64,000 bases of DNA from Nemertoderma westbladi (GCA_032718475.1 JAUCBJ010008555.1:1-64000); one strand, 5' to 3'. Counted from the first letter of the stretch, positions 44,055 through 55,362 are shown. Notes: generated from the letters alone by a model not told the origin. A program made the numbers and translations.

Positions 44055-46303
44055 GTTAGTATATATACACCGGGGATGGAGTCCATAACTGTGAAGGTTA
44101 GTATATATACACCGGGGATGGAGTCCATAACTGTGAAGGTTAGTATATATACACCGGAGATGGAGTCCATAACTGCGAAGGTTAGTATATATACACCGGG
44201 GATGGAGTCCATAACTGCGAAGGTTAGTATATATACACCGGGGATGGAGTCCATAACTGTGAAGGTTAGTATATATACACCGGGGATGGAGTCCATAACT
44301 GCGAAGGTTAGTATATATACACCGGGGATGGAGTCCATAACTGCGAAGGTTAGTATATATACACCGGGGATGGAGTCCATAACTGCGAAGGTTAGTATAT
44401 ATACACCGGGGATGGAGTCCATAACTGTGAAGGTTAGTATATATACACCGGGGATGGAGTCCATAACTGTGAAGGTTAGTATATATACACCGGGGATGGA
44501 GTCCATAACTGTGAAGGTTAGTATATATACACCGGAGATGGAGTCCATAACTGCGAAGGTTAGTTTATATACACCGGGGATGGAGTCCATAACTGCGAAG
44601 GTTAGTATATATACACCGGGGATGGAGTCCATAACTGTGAAGGTTAGTATATATACACCGGGGATGGAGTCCATAACTGTGAAGGTTAGTATATATACAC
44701 CGGGGATGGAGTCCATAACTGTGAAGGTTAGTATATATACACCGGGGATGGAGTCCATACTGTGAAGGTTAGTATATATACACCGGGGATGGAGTCCATA
44801 ACTGTGAAGGTTAGTATATATACACCGGGGATGGAGTCCATAACTGTGAAGGTTAGTATATATACACCGGGGATGGAGTCCATACTGTGAAGGTTAGTAT
44901 ATATACACCGGGGATGGAGTCCATAACTGTGAAGGTTAGTATATATACACCGGGGATGGAGTCCATAACTGTGAAGGTTAGTATATATACACCGGGGATG
45001 GAGTCCATAACTGTGAAGGTTAGTATATATACACCGGGGATGGAGTCCATAACTGTGAAGGTTAGTATATATACACCGGGGATGGAGTCCATAACTGTGA
45101 AGGTTAGTATATATACACCGGGGATGCAGTCCATAACTGTGAAGGTTAGTATATATACACCGGGGATGGAGTCCATAACTGTGAAGGTTAGTATATATAC
45201 ACCGGGGATGGAGTCCATAACTGTGAAGGTTAGTATATATACACCGGGGATGCAGTCCATAACTGTGAAGGTTAGTATATATACACCGGGGATGGAGTCC
45301 ATAACTGTGAAGGTTAGTATATATACACCGGGGATGGAGTCCATAACTGTGAAGGTTAGTATATATACACCGGGGATGGAGTCCATAACTGTGAAGGTTA
45401 GTATATATACACCGGGGATGGAGTCCATAACTGTGAAGGTTAGTATATATACACCGGGGATGGAGTCCATAACTGTGAAGGTTAGTATATATACACCGGG
45501 GATGCAGTCCATAACTGTGAAGGTTAGTATATATACACCGGGGATGCAGTCCATAACTGTGAAGGTTAGTATATATACACCGGGGATGGAGTCCATAACT
45601 GTGAAGGTTAGTATATATACACCGGGGATGGAGTCCATAACTGTGAAGGTTAGTATATATACACCGGGGATGGAGTCCATAACTGTGAAGGTTAGTATAT
45701 ATACACCGGGGATGGAGTCCATAACTGTGAAGGTTAGTATATATACACCGGGGATGGAGTCCATAACTGTGAAGGTTAGTATATATACACCGGGGATGGA
45801 GTCCATAACTGTGAAGGTTAGTATATATACACCGGGGATGGAGTCCATAACTGTGAAGGTTAGTATATATACACCGGGGATGGAGTCCATAACTGTGAAG
45901 GTTAGTATATATACACCGGGGATGGAGTCCATAACTGTGAAGGTTAGTATATATACACCGGGGATGGAGTCCATAACTGTGAAGGTTAGTATATATAGAC
46001 CGGGGATGGAGTCCATAACTGTGAAGGTTAGTATATATAGACCGGGGATGGAGTCCATAACTGTGAAGGTTAGTATATATACACCGGGGATGGAGTCCAT
46101 AACTGTGAAGGTTAGTATATATACACCGGGGATGCAGTCCATAACTGTGAAGGTTAGTATATATACACCGGGGATGGAGTCCATAACTGTGAAGGTTAGT
46201 ATATATACACCGGGGATGGAGTCCATAACTGTGAAGGTTAGTATATATACACCGGGGATGCAGTCCATAACTGTGAAGGTTAGTATATATACACCGGGAT
46301 GGA
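44025..46303 (+). repeat. 42-bp minisatellite of exon edge + 5' splice site (~54 copies)
   Basis: Unit: ACACCGGGGATGGAGTCC / ATAACTGTGAAG / GTTAGTATATAT. The first copy is the real exon end and donor at 44054/44055. Copies are nearly identical. Variants are GGAGATGG, TGCGAAG (concentrated at 44150-44600), GGGATGCAG and one-base losses (near 44757 and 44883). The unit is 14 codons long, so stop-free frames of 266-474 codons arise on both strands. These are compositional, not genes. Each copy keeps AAG|GTTAGT. Confidence 0.95.
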
Positions 46304-46376
46304 GTTATTAACTTATTTCCCAGATTGACAGAACAATTCGTATGATAATAATTTCGTCGGCATTGATATTTTTCAG

Positions 46377-46544
46377 AATGTTACCTTGATCCCGATGTGG
46401 CGCCTAGCTGCTCTACCTTAATGGATTTACCCGGCGGCCAGTTCTGTAGCACCCCTATGGCTGCTCGTATATGTCGAACCTCCTGCGAGATCTGTAGTCC
46501 GTGTCCCACCGGCACCATGCCTTCGGAAGATGGTGGTTGTGAGG
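46377..46544 (+). CDS. EGF/ShKT gene, exon 3: ShKT-like domain 1
   Basis: 168-bp exon, phase 1-1, acceptor TTTTTCAG, donor GTGAGT. It reads CYLDPDVAPSCSTLMDLPGG then QFCSTPMAARICRTSCEIC. The six-Cys spacing C..D..C.....FC......C..SC..C matches the ShKT fold, followed by a linker SPCPTGTMPSEDGGC. ShKT domains are found in secreted animal proteins (ion-channel toxins, metalloprotease tails, matrix proteins). Here it is one module among EGFs and nothing suggests a toxin. Confidence 0.82.
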
Positions 46545-46589
46545 GTGAGTAGCGCGTTTGTGTTCTATTTTCTATTATCACAGTTCGCG

Positions 46590-46745
46590 CCAGTGGGTAG
46601 CAGCTCATGACATTCTTAAGACGCATATAAAAGGACACTGGCCTTGAATATGCGGATGATCTAGCAATTAATTGTCATGGGTGATAGGGAGTTGTGGCGG
46701 CGCAATTTTGTCGACAAGCCGACACAGCTTTCTTAAAAATGCGGC
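46590..46745 (+). pseudogene. LINE 3'-end fragment in intron
   Basis: This segment closely matches 25340-25490 (GACATTCTTAAGACGCAT, AAAGGACACTGGCCTT, GATAGGGAGTTGTGGCGG, AGCTTTCTTAAAAATGC) but with small indels that break the frame. It is the extreme 3' end of the same LINE family, same orientation. Confidence 0.75.
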
Positions 46746-48512
46746 GTGCCGATAGTAGTTGTGGGTAATAGGTACCACAGGGATAATTTTGAGTGGTTCA
46801 ATATTTCTGCAATATAATACTAATATAATAATAATATATTAATCAACGCTATTCTAAATACAAGTAAAGTTAATGACACTCAATATTATAGACACATAAA
46901 AAGTAATAACGAAATTTACGTGAAAAATCTAAAATCCGAGAGTCGTGTATATGTATACTACAGTATAGCAAACGGCTATAATTTCTGCTTGTGTGTAGTT
47001 TTGTATATTTTATAACCTTCGGGGGATTAACATATGGCCAAAGATTGGGTTCAAAAAAAATTTCAAATTTGCGTCGCCCTCTAGCGGCCACCAGCGAAAT
47101 TGTTAATTTCACTAAAAACACTACTAGTCTCACAGTTTTGGGCGAAAATTTTCGAAACTTGGTTTTTCTGAATCAGCATCCTCGGCTCCACAAAACGTAT
47201 CGGTTACATTTTTTATTTAGGTCTTAAATATTTTTTAAATATTATTAACTAATATTAATTATTTTTTAATATATATTAACTAATTTCAAGAAATTAATAT
47301 GGCATCGCGCAATTCAAAATTCCAACCGATAATTGTTGATCAAAACCCGAAGAGAAATCAAACAAAAAAAAATTTCGTAAATTGGTTAAGAAATGGCTGA
47401 GTAGTAGTATTTTGAATGTGAAAATTACAATTCCGAGATAAACGCATTTAATGTATGAACAATATATTTCAAATGTTCCCGCTATTTTCAGTACTGGTAT
47501 CTCCTTTTCTTTTCCCATCGGTTATCCCCTATCCATATTTTGTGATTTCTCAATGGATTTCATAAAATTTGGTTCAAAAAAAACCCTACCCACTTTTAAC
47601 AACCTGTTAAAATAATTTTAGTGTGTTTGCCAAAAACACTTCGCGCAGCACGTGAACAAATTTCATTTTGGCGTATTGATTTGATCGCATACTATTTCGT
47701 CATTTAGTAATAAATAGTCATGGAATAATGAGACAACCTTAAGAAACATTCAAAATTATATAACAATTTCCACATAATTTTATAATAAGCCTTTACACAG
47801 AACATTAAGCTTTGCGCAGCACGTGAAACACTCGCGCAGCACGTGAGACATTTGCGCAGCATGTGAAGGTTTCACGTAGCACTTAAATTCTTCACAAAGC
47901 ACGTTACTTAATCGAGCACCTCGGAAAGCTTTTTGATCAGAATGAGAAGCCTTCGCGCGGCACATGAATTGTTCATGCAGCACAGGAAGACTTAGTTTAG
48001 AAGAGTTTAGTTAAGAATTAATTCTCGGAGCCTGCGAAATTTAAAACAAAATAAGTTATGGTTGTTTCCCACAATTATTATTACTAGCTATTGTTATATG
48101 ATGGTTCACGTTTGTTATTACTAGTAGACAACTAGTCCATTAGACCACTGTTCAATATGTAATAAAAAACTCACAAATATCTATTAAATATATATTAATT
48201 AAAATTTGACGGACACGTTGACAGACAGGCAGACATACAAACAGACAGACAGACAGATAGACAAACTGAGAGACAGACATAGTGATTAGATAATTTCAAA
48301 TATGAAAATAGACGACATTAAGAAAAATCCTAACAGCAAACATTTCAGATTGCTTATTATATGCTCTTTTTAATATTTCGACGGACAGACAGGCAGACAT
48401 ACAGACGGAAAACCAGCCATTACTCGAGAAGTAAAAGAGATCTTGCTAAGCCGTTTTCAGATTTGAAATCCGCATTAAATTATACTCTAGATGAAATAAA
48501 AAAACAAAATAA
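46746..48512 (+). other. Intron sequence with CGCGCAGCACGTGA repeats
   Basis: No exon is seen. Positions 47640-47985 hold about seven diverged copies of a ~21-bp unit containing TTCGCGCAGCACGTGA, clearest at 47812-47875; the CACGTG core is an E-box-like palindrome. A related copy is at 4083-4100. Positions 48205-48275 and 48385-48405 are GACA-rich simple repeats with a duplicated flanking phrase (GACGGACA...CAGGCAGACATACA). Confidence 0.5.
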
Positions 48513-48577
48513 CGAAAATGTAGACCTGGGGGGGGGGGGGGGTACACCCCCCCCCCCCCCCCAGGTCTACATTTTCG
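48513..48577. repeat. 65-bp perfect palindrome with G15/C16 core
   Basis: The arms CGAAAATGTAGACCTGG and CCAGGTCTACATTTTCG are exact inverses and enclose G-run, GTACAC, C-run. A second C-run follows at 48578-48590. It looks like a minimal hairpin element or an insertion and inverted duplication of a G-tract. It lies 50 bp upstream of the exon 4 acceptor. Confidence 0.85.
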
Positions 48578-48628
48578 CCCCCCCCCCCCTTAAATATTTA
48601 CATTACAGTGTTATCTAATTTTTTTCAG

Positions 48629-48796
48629 TATGTAACTTAATACCCGACACCAATCCCACTTGCCAGTTCCGTATCGAGAATACCAACGGTAGAGCGTGCA
48701 TGAGCCCGCGCGCTCAGGAACAGTGCAGAACCAGTTGCAATATATGTAGCGACTGTCCCGCCGGTTACCACAGAAACTCCCTAGACGAATGCGAAG
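48629..48796 (+). CDS. EGF/ShKT gene, exon 4: ShKT-like domain 2
   Basis: 168-bp exon, phase 1-1, acceptor TTTTTTTCAG, donor GAAG|GTGAGT. It reads VCNLIPDTNPTCQFRIENTN then GRACMSPRAQEQCRTSCNIC, with the same six-Cys spacing as exon 3, and a linker SDCPAGYHRNSLDEC. It has the same length as exon 3, which suggests exon duplication. Between 48797 and 49313 I see only a short dispersed repeat with CGCCCTCTAGCG. Confidence 0.82.
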
Positions 48797-49313
48797 GTGA
48801 GTAGAAACAACTAAGAGAAATAAGAAGCTGTGCTACGGTAAAACCAAAAATACCTAAAAAAATATTGTACGATGACCTGTCATTTTGGTCTATTGACATA
48901 TTGAACCGTGGTATGCACGACACAGCACGAGGAACTTGAGCTCTGACAATTCGCCCTCTAGCGACAGACAGATGAACTGTAAAAGTCTGTAAATTAAAAT
49001 GTAAATGTCAATGCTCGTATGTTACTACTACCAAATTTCAGACGAATCTGATGGTTTGTTCTATAATTACTTATACTTTGACGTTTCCGTCAATACGCCC
49101 TTTAACAGCAGACAGATGAACTATATAAGTCTGCTATGTGTAGAATTTCTAAACTAATAATAGCTGCAGGAACTCGAGCAGAGCTCCAGAGATATAAACA
49201 ATAGAAATTATTACTTGTAGGGGCGCCAGATCATTTCATCCTCTGTTTTGATTTTCGTGAAATGTTCTTGTTATTAAGAATTTGTACAACTTTGTTTGAT
49301 TTACGTTTTCTAG

Positions 49314-49439
49314 ACGACGATGAATGCAGTGACGGCTCCCACAACTGCGACGCCGACCACGCCGATTGTATCAACACCCCCGGGGGATACGATTGCGAAT
49401 GCCACGACGGGTATAGTGGGGACGGAACCCACTGCGATG
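49314..49439 (+). CDS. EGF/ShKT gene, exon 5: EGF3
   Basis: 126-bp exon, phase 1-1, acceptor CGTTTTCTAG, donor GATG|GTTAGT. It reads DDECSDGSHNCDADHADCIN then TPGGYDCECHDGYSGDGTHC, a complete calcium-binding EGF with the Asp/Asn hydroxylation consensus (CINTPGGYDCEC). Its last 29 bp plus donor are the founder of the 51-bp minisatellite. Confidence 0.9.
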
Positions 49440-51240
49440 GTTAGTTTGCGAACAGTTCCGGGTATAGTGGGGATGTAACCCGCTGCGATGGTTAGTTAGC
49501 GAACAGTTCCGGGTATAGTGGGGATGTAACCCGCTGCGATGGTTAGTTAGCGAACAGTTCCGGGTATAGTGGGGACGGAACCCACTGCGACGGTTAGTTA
49601 GCGAACAGTTCCGGGTATAGTGGGGATGGAACCCACTGCGGTGGTTAGTTAGCGAACAGTTCCTGGTATAGTGGGGATGGAACCCATTGCGATGGTTAGT
49701 TAGCGAACAGTTCCGGGTATAGTGGGGATGGAACCCACTGCGATGGTTAGTTAGCGAACAGTTCCTGGTATAGTGGGGATGGAACCCACTGCGACGGTTA
49801 GTTAGCGAACAGTTCCGGGTATAGTGGGGATGGAACCCACTGCGGTGGTTAGTTAGCGAACAGTTCCTGGTATAGTGGGGATGGAACCCACTGCAATGGT
49901 TAGTTAGCGAACAGTTCCGGGTATAGTGGGGACGGAACCCACTGCGATGGTTAGTTAGCGCACACTCCCGGGTATAGTGGGGATGGAACCCACTGCGACG
50001 GTTAGTTAGCGAACAGTTCCGGGTATAGTGGGGATGGAACCCACTGTGATGGTTAGTTAGCGAACAGTCCCGGGTATAGTGGGGACGGAACCCACTGTGA
50101 TGGTTAGTTAGCAAACAGTTCCGGGTATAGTGGGGATGGAACCCACTGTGATGGTTAGTTAGCGAACAGTTCCGGGTATAGTGGGGATGGAATCCACTGC
50201 GACGTTTAGTTAGCGAACAGTTCCGGGTATAGTGGGGATGGAACCCACTGCGATGGTTAGTTAGCGAACAGTTCCGGGTATAGTGGGGATGGAATCCACT
50301 GCGATGGTTAGTTAGCAAACAGTTCCGGTATAGTGGGGATGGAACCCACTGCGATGGTTAGTTAGCGAACAGTCCCGGGTATAGTGGGGATGGAACCCAC
50401 TGCGATGGTTAGTTAGCGAACAGTCCCGGGTATAGTGGGGATGGAACCCACTGCGATGGTTAGTTAGCGAACAGTCCCGGGTATAGTGGGGATGGAACCC
50501 ACTGCGATGGCTAGTTAGCAAACAGTTCCGGGTATAGAGGGGATGGAACCCACTGTGATGGTTAGTTAGCGAACAGTCCCGGGTATAGCGGGGATGGAAC
50601 CCACTGCGATGGTTAGTTAGCGAACAGTCCCGGGTATAGCGGGAACGGAACCCACTGCGATGGTTAGTTAGCGCACACTCCCGGGTATAGTGGGGATGGA
50701 ACCCACTGCGATGGTTAGTTAGCGAACAGTTCCGGGTATAGTGGGGATGGAACCCACTGCGATGGTTAGTTAGCGAACAGTTCTGGGTATAGTGGGGACG
50801 GAACCCCCTGCGATGGTTAGTTAGCGAACAGTTCTGGGTATAGTGGGGACGGAACCCCCTGCGATGGTTAGTTAGCAAACAGTTCCGGGTATAGTGGGAA
50901 TGGAACCCACTGTGATGGTTAGTTAGCGAACAGTCCCGGGTATAGTGGGGACGGAACCCACTGTGATGGTTAGTTAGCAAACAGTTCCGGGTATAGTGGG
51001 ATGGAACCCACTGTGATGGTTAGTTAGCAAACAGTTCCGGGTATAGTGGGGATGGAACCCACTGTGATGGTTAGTTAGCGAACAGTTCCGGGTATAGTGG
51101 GGATGGAATCCACTGCGACGTTTAGTTAGCGAACAGTTCCGGGTATAGTGGGGACGGAACCCACTGCGATGGTTAGTTAGCGAACAGTCCCGGGTATAGC
51201 GGGGATGGAACCCACTGCGGTGGTTGATGGTTAGTTAGAA
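49411..51240 (+). repeat. 51-bp minisatellite of exon edge + 5' splice site (~36 copies)
   Basis: Unit: GGGTATAGTGGGGATGGAAC / CCACTGCGATG / GTTAGTTAGCGAACAGTTCC. The first copy is the exon 5 end. Copies vary as TTCC/TCCC, GCGATG/GTGATG/GCGACG, GGGACGG/GGGATGG. The unit is 17 codons, giving long stop-free minus-strand frames (222 and 315 codons) that are repeat artefacts. In the gene's frame the intron side reads GGT TAG, a stop in every unit. Confidence 0.95.
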
Positions 51241-51304
51241 AACAATTCGTATTGCAGTTATAGTGTAGTAGATTGAGTTCGTGTAAACAATATCATTCAT
51301 TGTA

Positions 51305-54300
51305 GGGTCAGAGTAAAACGCGGATCCGGATCAGGATCCGGATTCTATCATTTAACATTGTCCCTATGGAAGTCGACTGAATTTACATTTTTAGGGTGTA
51401 ATCTGCGGATCCGTGCACTGCTAAATTTACCGAATCCGTAACCGAGTGTAAAATGCGGATTGGCCTTTTTTTCAGATCCGGAACGGAGTGTAAAGCGCGG
51501 ATTCATGTTTTAGGCTAAATCCTGAACGGAGTGTAAAACGCGGATTCATTTTTCTACTGAATCCGGGATTGGGTGTAAAATACGGATTCAGGTTTATTAC
51601 AAAGTTTTATTAAATCCGGAAGGGGTGTAAAATGCGGATTCAAGTTAATTACCATGTTTTATTGGATCCGGAATGGAGTGTAAAACGCGGATTCTAGTTA
51701 ATTACCAAGTTTTGTTGGATCCGGAATGGAGTGTAAAACACGGATTTTCGTTAATTACCAAGTTTTATTGGATCCGGAATGGAGTGTAAAACACGGATTT
51801 ACGTTAATTACCAAGTTTTATTGGATCCGGAATGGAGTGTAAAACACGGATTTACGTTAATTACCAAGTTTTATTGGATCCGGAATGGAGTGTAAAACAC
51901 GGATTTACGTTAATTACCAAGTTTTATTGGATCCGGAATGGAGTGTAAAATACGGATTTACGTTAATTACCAAGTTTTATTGGATCCGGAATGGAGTGTA
52001 AAACACGGATTTACGTTAATTACCAAGTTTTATTGGATCCGGAATGGAGTGTAAAACACGGATTTACGTTAATTACTAAGTTTTATTGGATCCGGAATGG
52101 AGTGTAAAACACGGATTTACGTTAATTACCAAGTTTTATTGGATCCGGAATGGAGTGTAAAACACGGATTTACGTTAATTACCAAGTTTTATTGGATCCG
52201 GAATGGAGTGTAAAATACGGATTTACGTTAATTACCAAGTTTTATTGGATCCGGAATGGAGTGTAAAACACGGATTTTCGTTAATTACCAAGTTTTATTG
52301 GATCCGGAATGGAGTGTAAAACACGGATTTACGTTAATTACCAAGTTTTATTGGATCCGGAATGGAGTGTAAAACACGGATTTTCGTTAATTACTAAGTT
52401 TTATTGGATCCGGAATGGAGTGTAAAACACGGATTTACGTTAATTACCAAGTTGTATTGGATCCGGAACGGAGTGTAAAACACGGATTTAGTTAATTACC
52501 AAGTTTTATTGGATCCGGGAAGGGGTGTAAAACGCGGATTCAAGTTAATTAGTAAGTTTTAATGAACAATTTGTAAAACGCATATGCAATAAAGACCCAG
52601 ACCCTCATCTAGTTACAATTATTAATTAGTGCAATGTTTATTGTTCTTTAGTAACTTTTCTTGGCTTGCTGACTTTCCTGGTTTTTTTCTTCTCCGGACT
52701 CGGGGTGCACGATGTTTGCGTAGTGAGTTCAAGCGGCTCAACAATGGCTGTATCATTGGTTGGACTCGGAATAACGAATCCCGTAAATGGAACCTTTACA
52801 AAGTCATCACTGTCATCCATGTTTAATAAGAAATTAAATAAGAAATTATACTGAACAGTTCAGCCTCCATAAATTAGGAAGGCAGCACGCTTGCAAGGCC
52901 TTAAATAGAGTACGCTATGATGCAGTACAAACTACCGCCAGCTAGGCAGAACAGTGATTCTTGTTTGTAAGGGAGGTTGGGATGGATAAGCCAATCAGGG
53001 AACAGGACAGTAATCCTACCATACAATTGTCTACAGAGCCGCTCTACCAGAGAGGTCACGTTCCCACGGTAGTAGTTTTTCAGCTAATCAATATCTAATA
53101 ATGTCTGACGGCCAAGCATCACCATCGCCCTTATTAATAATTCATTGGGAAGCATTGACCCCTATTAAGGTGTCCCCCAGAGCCGGATTAAGCTTATGTG
53201 TGGCCCCTAGACATAGACAAATTATTAAGGTGTCTATTAACTATTAAGGTGTCCCCCATTAATGTTTGTGTCCCTCATTAATGTGTGTCCCTCATTAATA
53301 GTTGTGTCCCTCATTAACAAACTCAGTAATTAACGTAAATCCGCATTTTACACCCCTTCCCGGATCCAGTAACACTTTGTAATTAACCTGAATCAATCCG
53401 CGTTTTACACCCCTTCCCGGATCTAGTAACACTTGGTAAATAAATTGAATCCGCGTTTTACACCCCTTCCCGGATCCATTAAAACTTGGTAATTAACGTA
53501 AATCCGTGTTTTACACTCCATTCCGGATCCAACAAAACTTGGTAATTAACGTAAATCCGTGTTTTACACTCCATTCCGGATCCAACAAAACTTGGTAATT
53601 AACGTAAATCCGTGTTTTACACTCCATTCCGGATCCAACAAAACTTGGTAATTAACGTAAATCCGTGTTTTACACTCCATTCCGGATCCAATAAAACTTG
53701 GTAATTAACGTAAATCCGTGTTTTACACTCCATTCCGGATCCAACAAAACTTGGTAATTAACGAAAATCCGTGTTTTACACTCCATTCCGGATCCAACAA
53801 AACTTGGTAATTAACGTAAATCCGTGTTTTACACTCCATTCCGGATCCAATAAAACTTGGTAATTAACGTAAATCCGTGTTTTACACTCCATTCCGGATC
53901 CAACAAAACTTGGTAATTAACGTAAATCCGTGTTTTACACTCCATTCCGGATCCAATAAAACTTGGTAATTAACGTAAATCCGTGTTTTACACTCCATTC
54001 CGGATCCAACAAAACTTGGTAATTAACGAAAATCCGTGTTTTACACTCCATTCCGGATCCAATAAAACTTGGTAATTAACGTAAATCCGTGTTTTACACT
54101 CCATTCCGGATCCAACAAAACTTGGTAATTAACGAAAATCCGTGTTTTACACTCCATTCCGGATCCAACAAAACTTGGTAATTAACGAAAATCCGTGTTT
54201 TACACTCCATTCCGGATCCAACAAAACTTGGTAATTAACGAAAATCCGTGTTTTACACTCCATTCCGGATCCAATAAAACTTGGTAATTAACGTAAATCC

Positions 54301-54511
54301 GTATTTTACACTCCATTCCGGATTCACAAAATATATGAATCCGCGTTTTACACTGCAATACGGATTGCGTATTTCAGAATCCGCATATTACACTCAGTTA
54401 CGGATTGTATGTAAATCCGGATCCGCCTTTTACACTCGCAAATCCGGGTCCTGATCCGTATCCGGATCCTGAATCCGGATCCGGATCCGGATCCGCGTTT
54501 TACACCTACCC
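51305..54511. mobile_element. Foldback element with satellite arms, 9-bp TSD
   Basis: 3.2-kb element in the intron between exons 5 and 6. TSD TTCATTGTA at 51296-51304 and 54512-54520. Termini are GGGTCAGAGTAAAACGCGGA and, inverted, GGGTAGGTGTAAAACGCGGA, followed by GGATCCGGATC repeats. Each arm is a tandem array of a ~53-bp unit (ATTACCAAGTTTTATTGGAT / CCGGAATGGAGTGTAAAACA). The left arm (about 51480-52560) is plus and the right arm (about 53330-54340) inverted, ~20 units each. The centre is unique sequence with a 60-aa minus-strand ORF. A 9-bp duplication fits Mutator/FB-like foldback elements. No transposase is seen. Confidence 0.85.
52638..52820 (-). CDS. Small acidic-then-basic ORF in foldback spacer, unknown
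   Basis: 60 aa from the ATG at 52820, starting MDDSDDFVKVPFTG and ending in a Lys/Arg-rich tail with SPEKKKTRKVSKPRK that resembles a nuclear-localisation signal. It looks more protein-like than its plus-strand shadows. It could be a leftover first exon or N-terminus of the autonomous element's protein. No family is recognised and there is no independent evidence of expression. The spacer on either side (52561-52637, 52821-53330) is otherwise non-coding, with GTGTCCCTCATTAAT-type short repeats at 53160-53320. Confidence 0.35.
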   Translation of the reverse strand: MDDSDDFVKVPFTGFVIPSPTNDTAIVEPLELTTQTSCTPSPEKKKTRKVSKPRKVTKEQ

Positions 54512-54810
54512 TTCATTGTATGAATGAACAATATTATATTGTATACATATTATAACAATATTATTCACGGTTTTAATATATTTTATGCAAACCTCAATAA
54601 ACTGTCCTCTTGCGATCGGAAAGTTATTAAGTGTTTGCAGTTTTAGGCCTAGTTTTGTAAGATGCATTCAAATTATTAGCACTATTGTTTTAATTCAGTC
54701 TTCCATTTAGTTAGCACGATGATATCTTATAGAACTATATAAAGTAACTTAAGTTGCATTTAAATATAGAACAGAGATAATCATAATATATAATAATAAA
54801 CTGTTTCTAG

Positions 54811-54933
54811 ACGATGATGAATGCAGTTTGGGCACAGATGATTGCGATGATAACGCCAATTGCATCAACACAGATGGAGGATATGATTGTATATGTAGAA
54901 CGGGTTACTCTGGGAACGGAAGACAATGTGACC
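54811..54933 (+). CDS. EGF/ShKT gene, exon 6: EGF4
   Basis: 123-bp exon, phase 1-1, acceptor TGTTTCTAG, donor GACC|GTAAGT. It reads DDECSLGTDDCDDNANCINT then DGGYDCICRTGYSGNGRQC, a complete calcium-binding EGF. The hydroxylation consensus CINTDGGYDCIC is present. The intron to exon 7 is short (237 bp) and has no repeats, showing that the minisatellites are not universal in this gene. Confidence 0.9.
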
Positions 54934-55170
54934 GTAAGTGGCACCGACTATTTACTGTAGAGTACAATGTAACATGTGACACTGAGTATTGAGGAGATAT
55001 ACTTCGCAATATCCACACTAATTTCATTTTGATAATTATTTAATCACATCACTGATGTAATACGCGCTAAACAGATTCACTCAGCAATTACTTTAACGAA
55101 CGGCCGGTTCTAACGTATCTCTCCCAACTATCTACTTGTTCTCATCACCTATAAACTTCTACTTCCACAG

Positions 55171-55362
55171 CGATCAACGAATGTGAAGACGATAATCTCA
55201 ACAACTGTTCCCCATTGGCCGACTGCATCGACACGACCCCGGGATACGAATGCCGCTGTCGCACCGGTTACATGGGTCATTGCGACTTCTGTGTTGATAT
55301 TAATGAGTGCACAACAGGACTGCACAACTGTCACGGTCTAGCCGAATGCGTCAACACTGACG
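55171..55362 (+). CDS. EGF/ShKT gene, exon 7: EGF5 and start of EGF6
   Basis: 192-bp exon, phase 1-1, acceptor CTTCCACAG, donor GACG|GTAAGT. It reads INECEDDNLNNCSPLADCID / TTPGYECRCRTGYMGHCDFC (EGF5), then VDINECTTGLHNCHGLAECV NTDG (first four Cys of EGF6). The downstream exon supplies SYDCVC. The exon end plus its perfect GTAAGT donor is the founder of the 49-bp minisatellite. Read-through stays open for about 16 codons and then meets TGA. Confidence 0.9.

Noticed and set aside
43892-46311. Stop-free frames of 266-474 codons on both strands (TPGMESITVKVSIY and MDSIPGVYILTFTV repeats)
   Set aside because: The 42-bp unit is divisible by three, so any frame lacking a stop in one unit stays open. 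The array is intronic and the real exon uses a different frame with a TAG in each unit.
46377-46544. Calling the ShKT-like exons a toxin
   Set aside because: The fold name derives from a toxin, but here the modules are single exons in a long EGF-type extracellular protein.
49371-50980. Minus-strand frames of 315 and 222 codons (NHRSGFHPHYTRNCSLT repeats)
   Set aside because: Period artefact of the 51-bp unit, antisense to the EGF exon edge.
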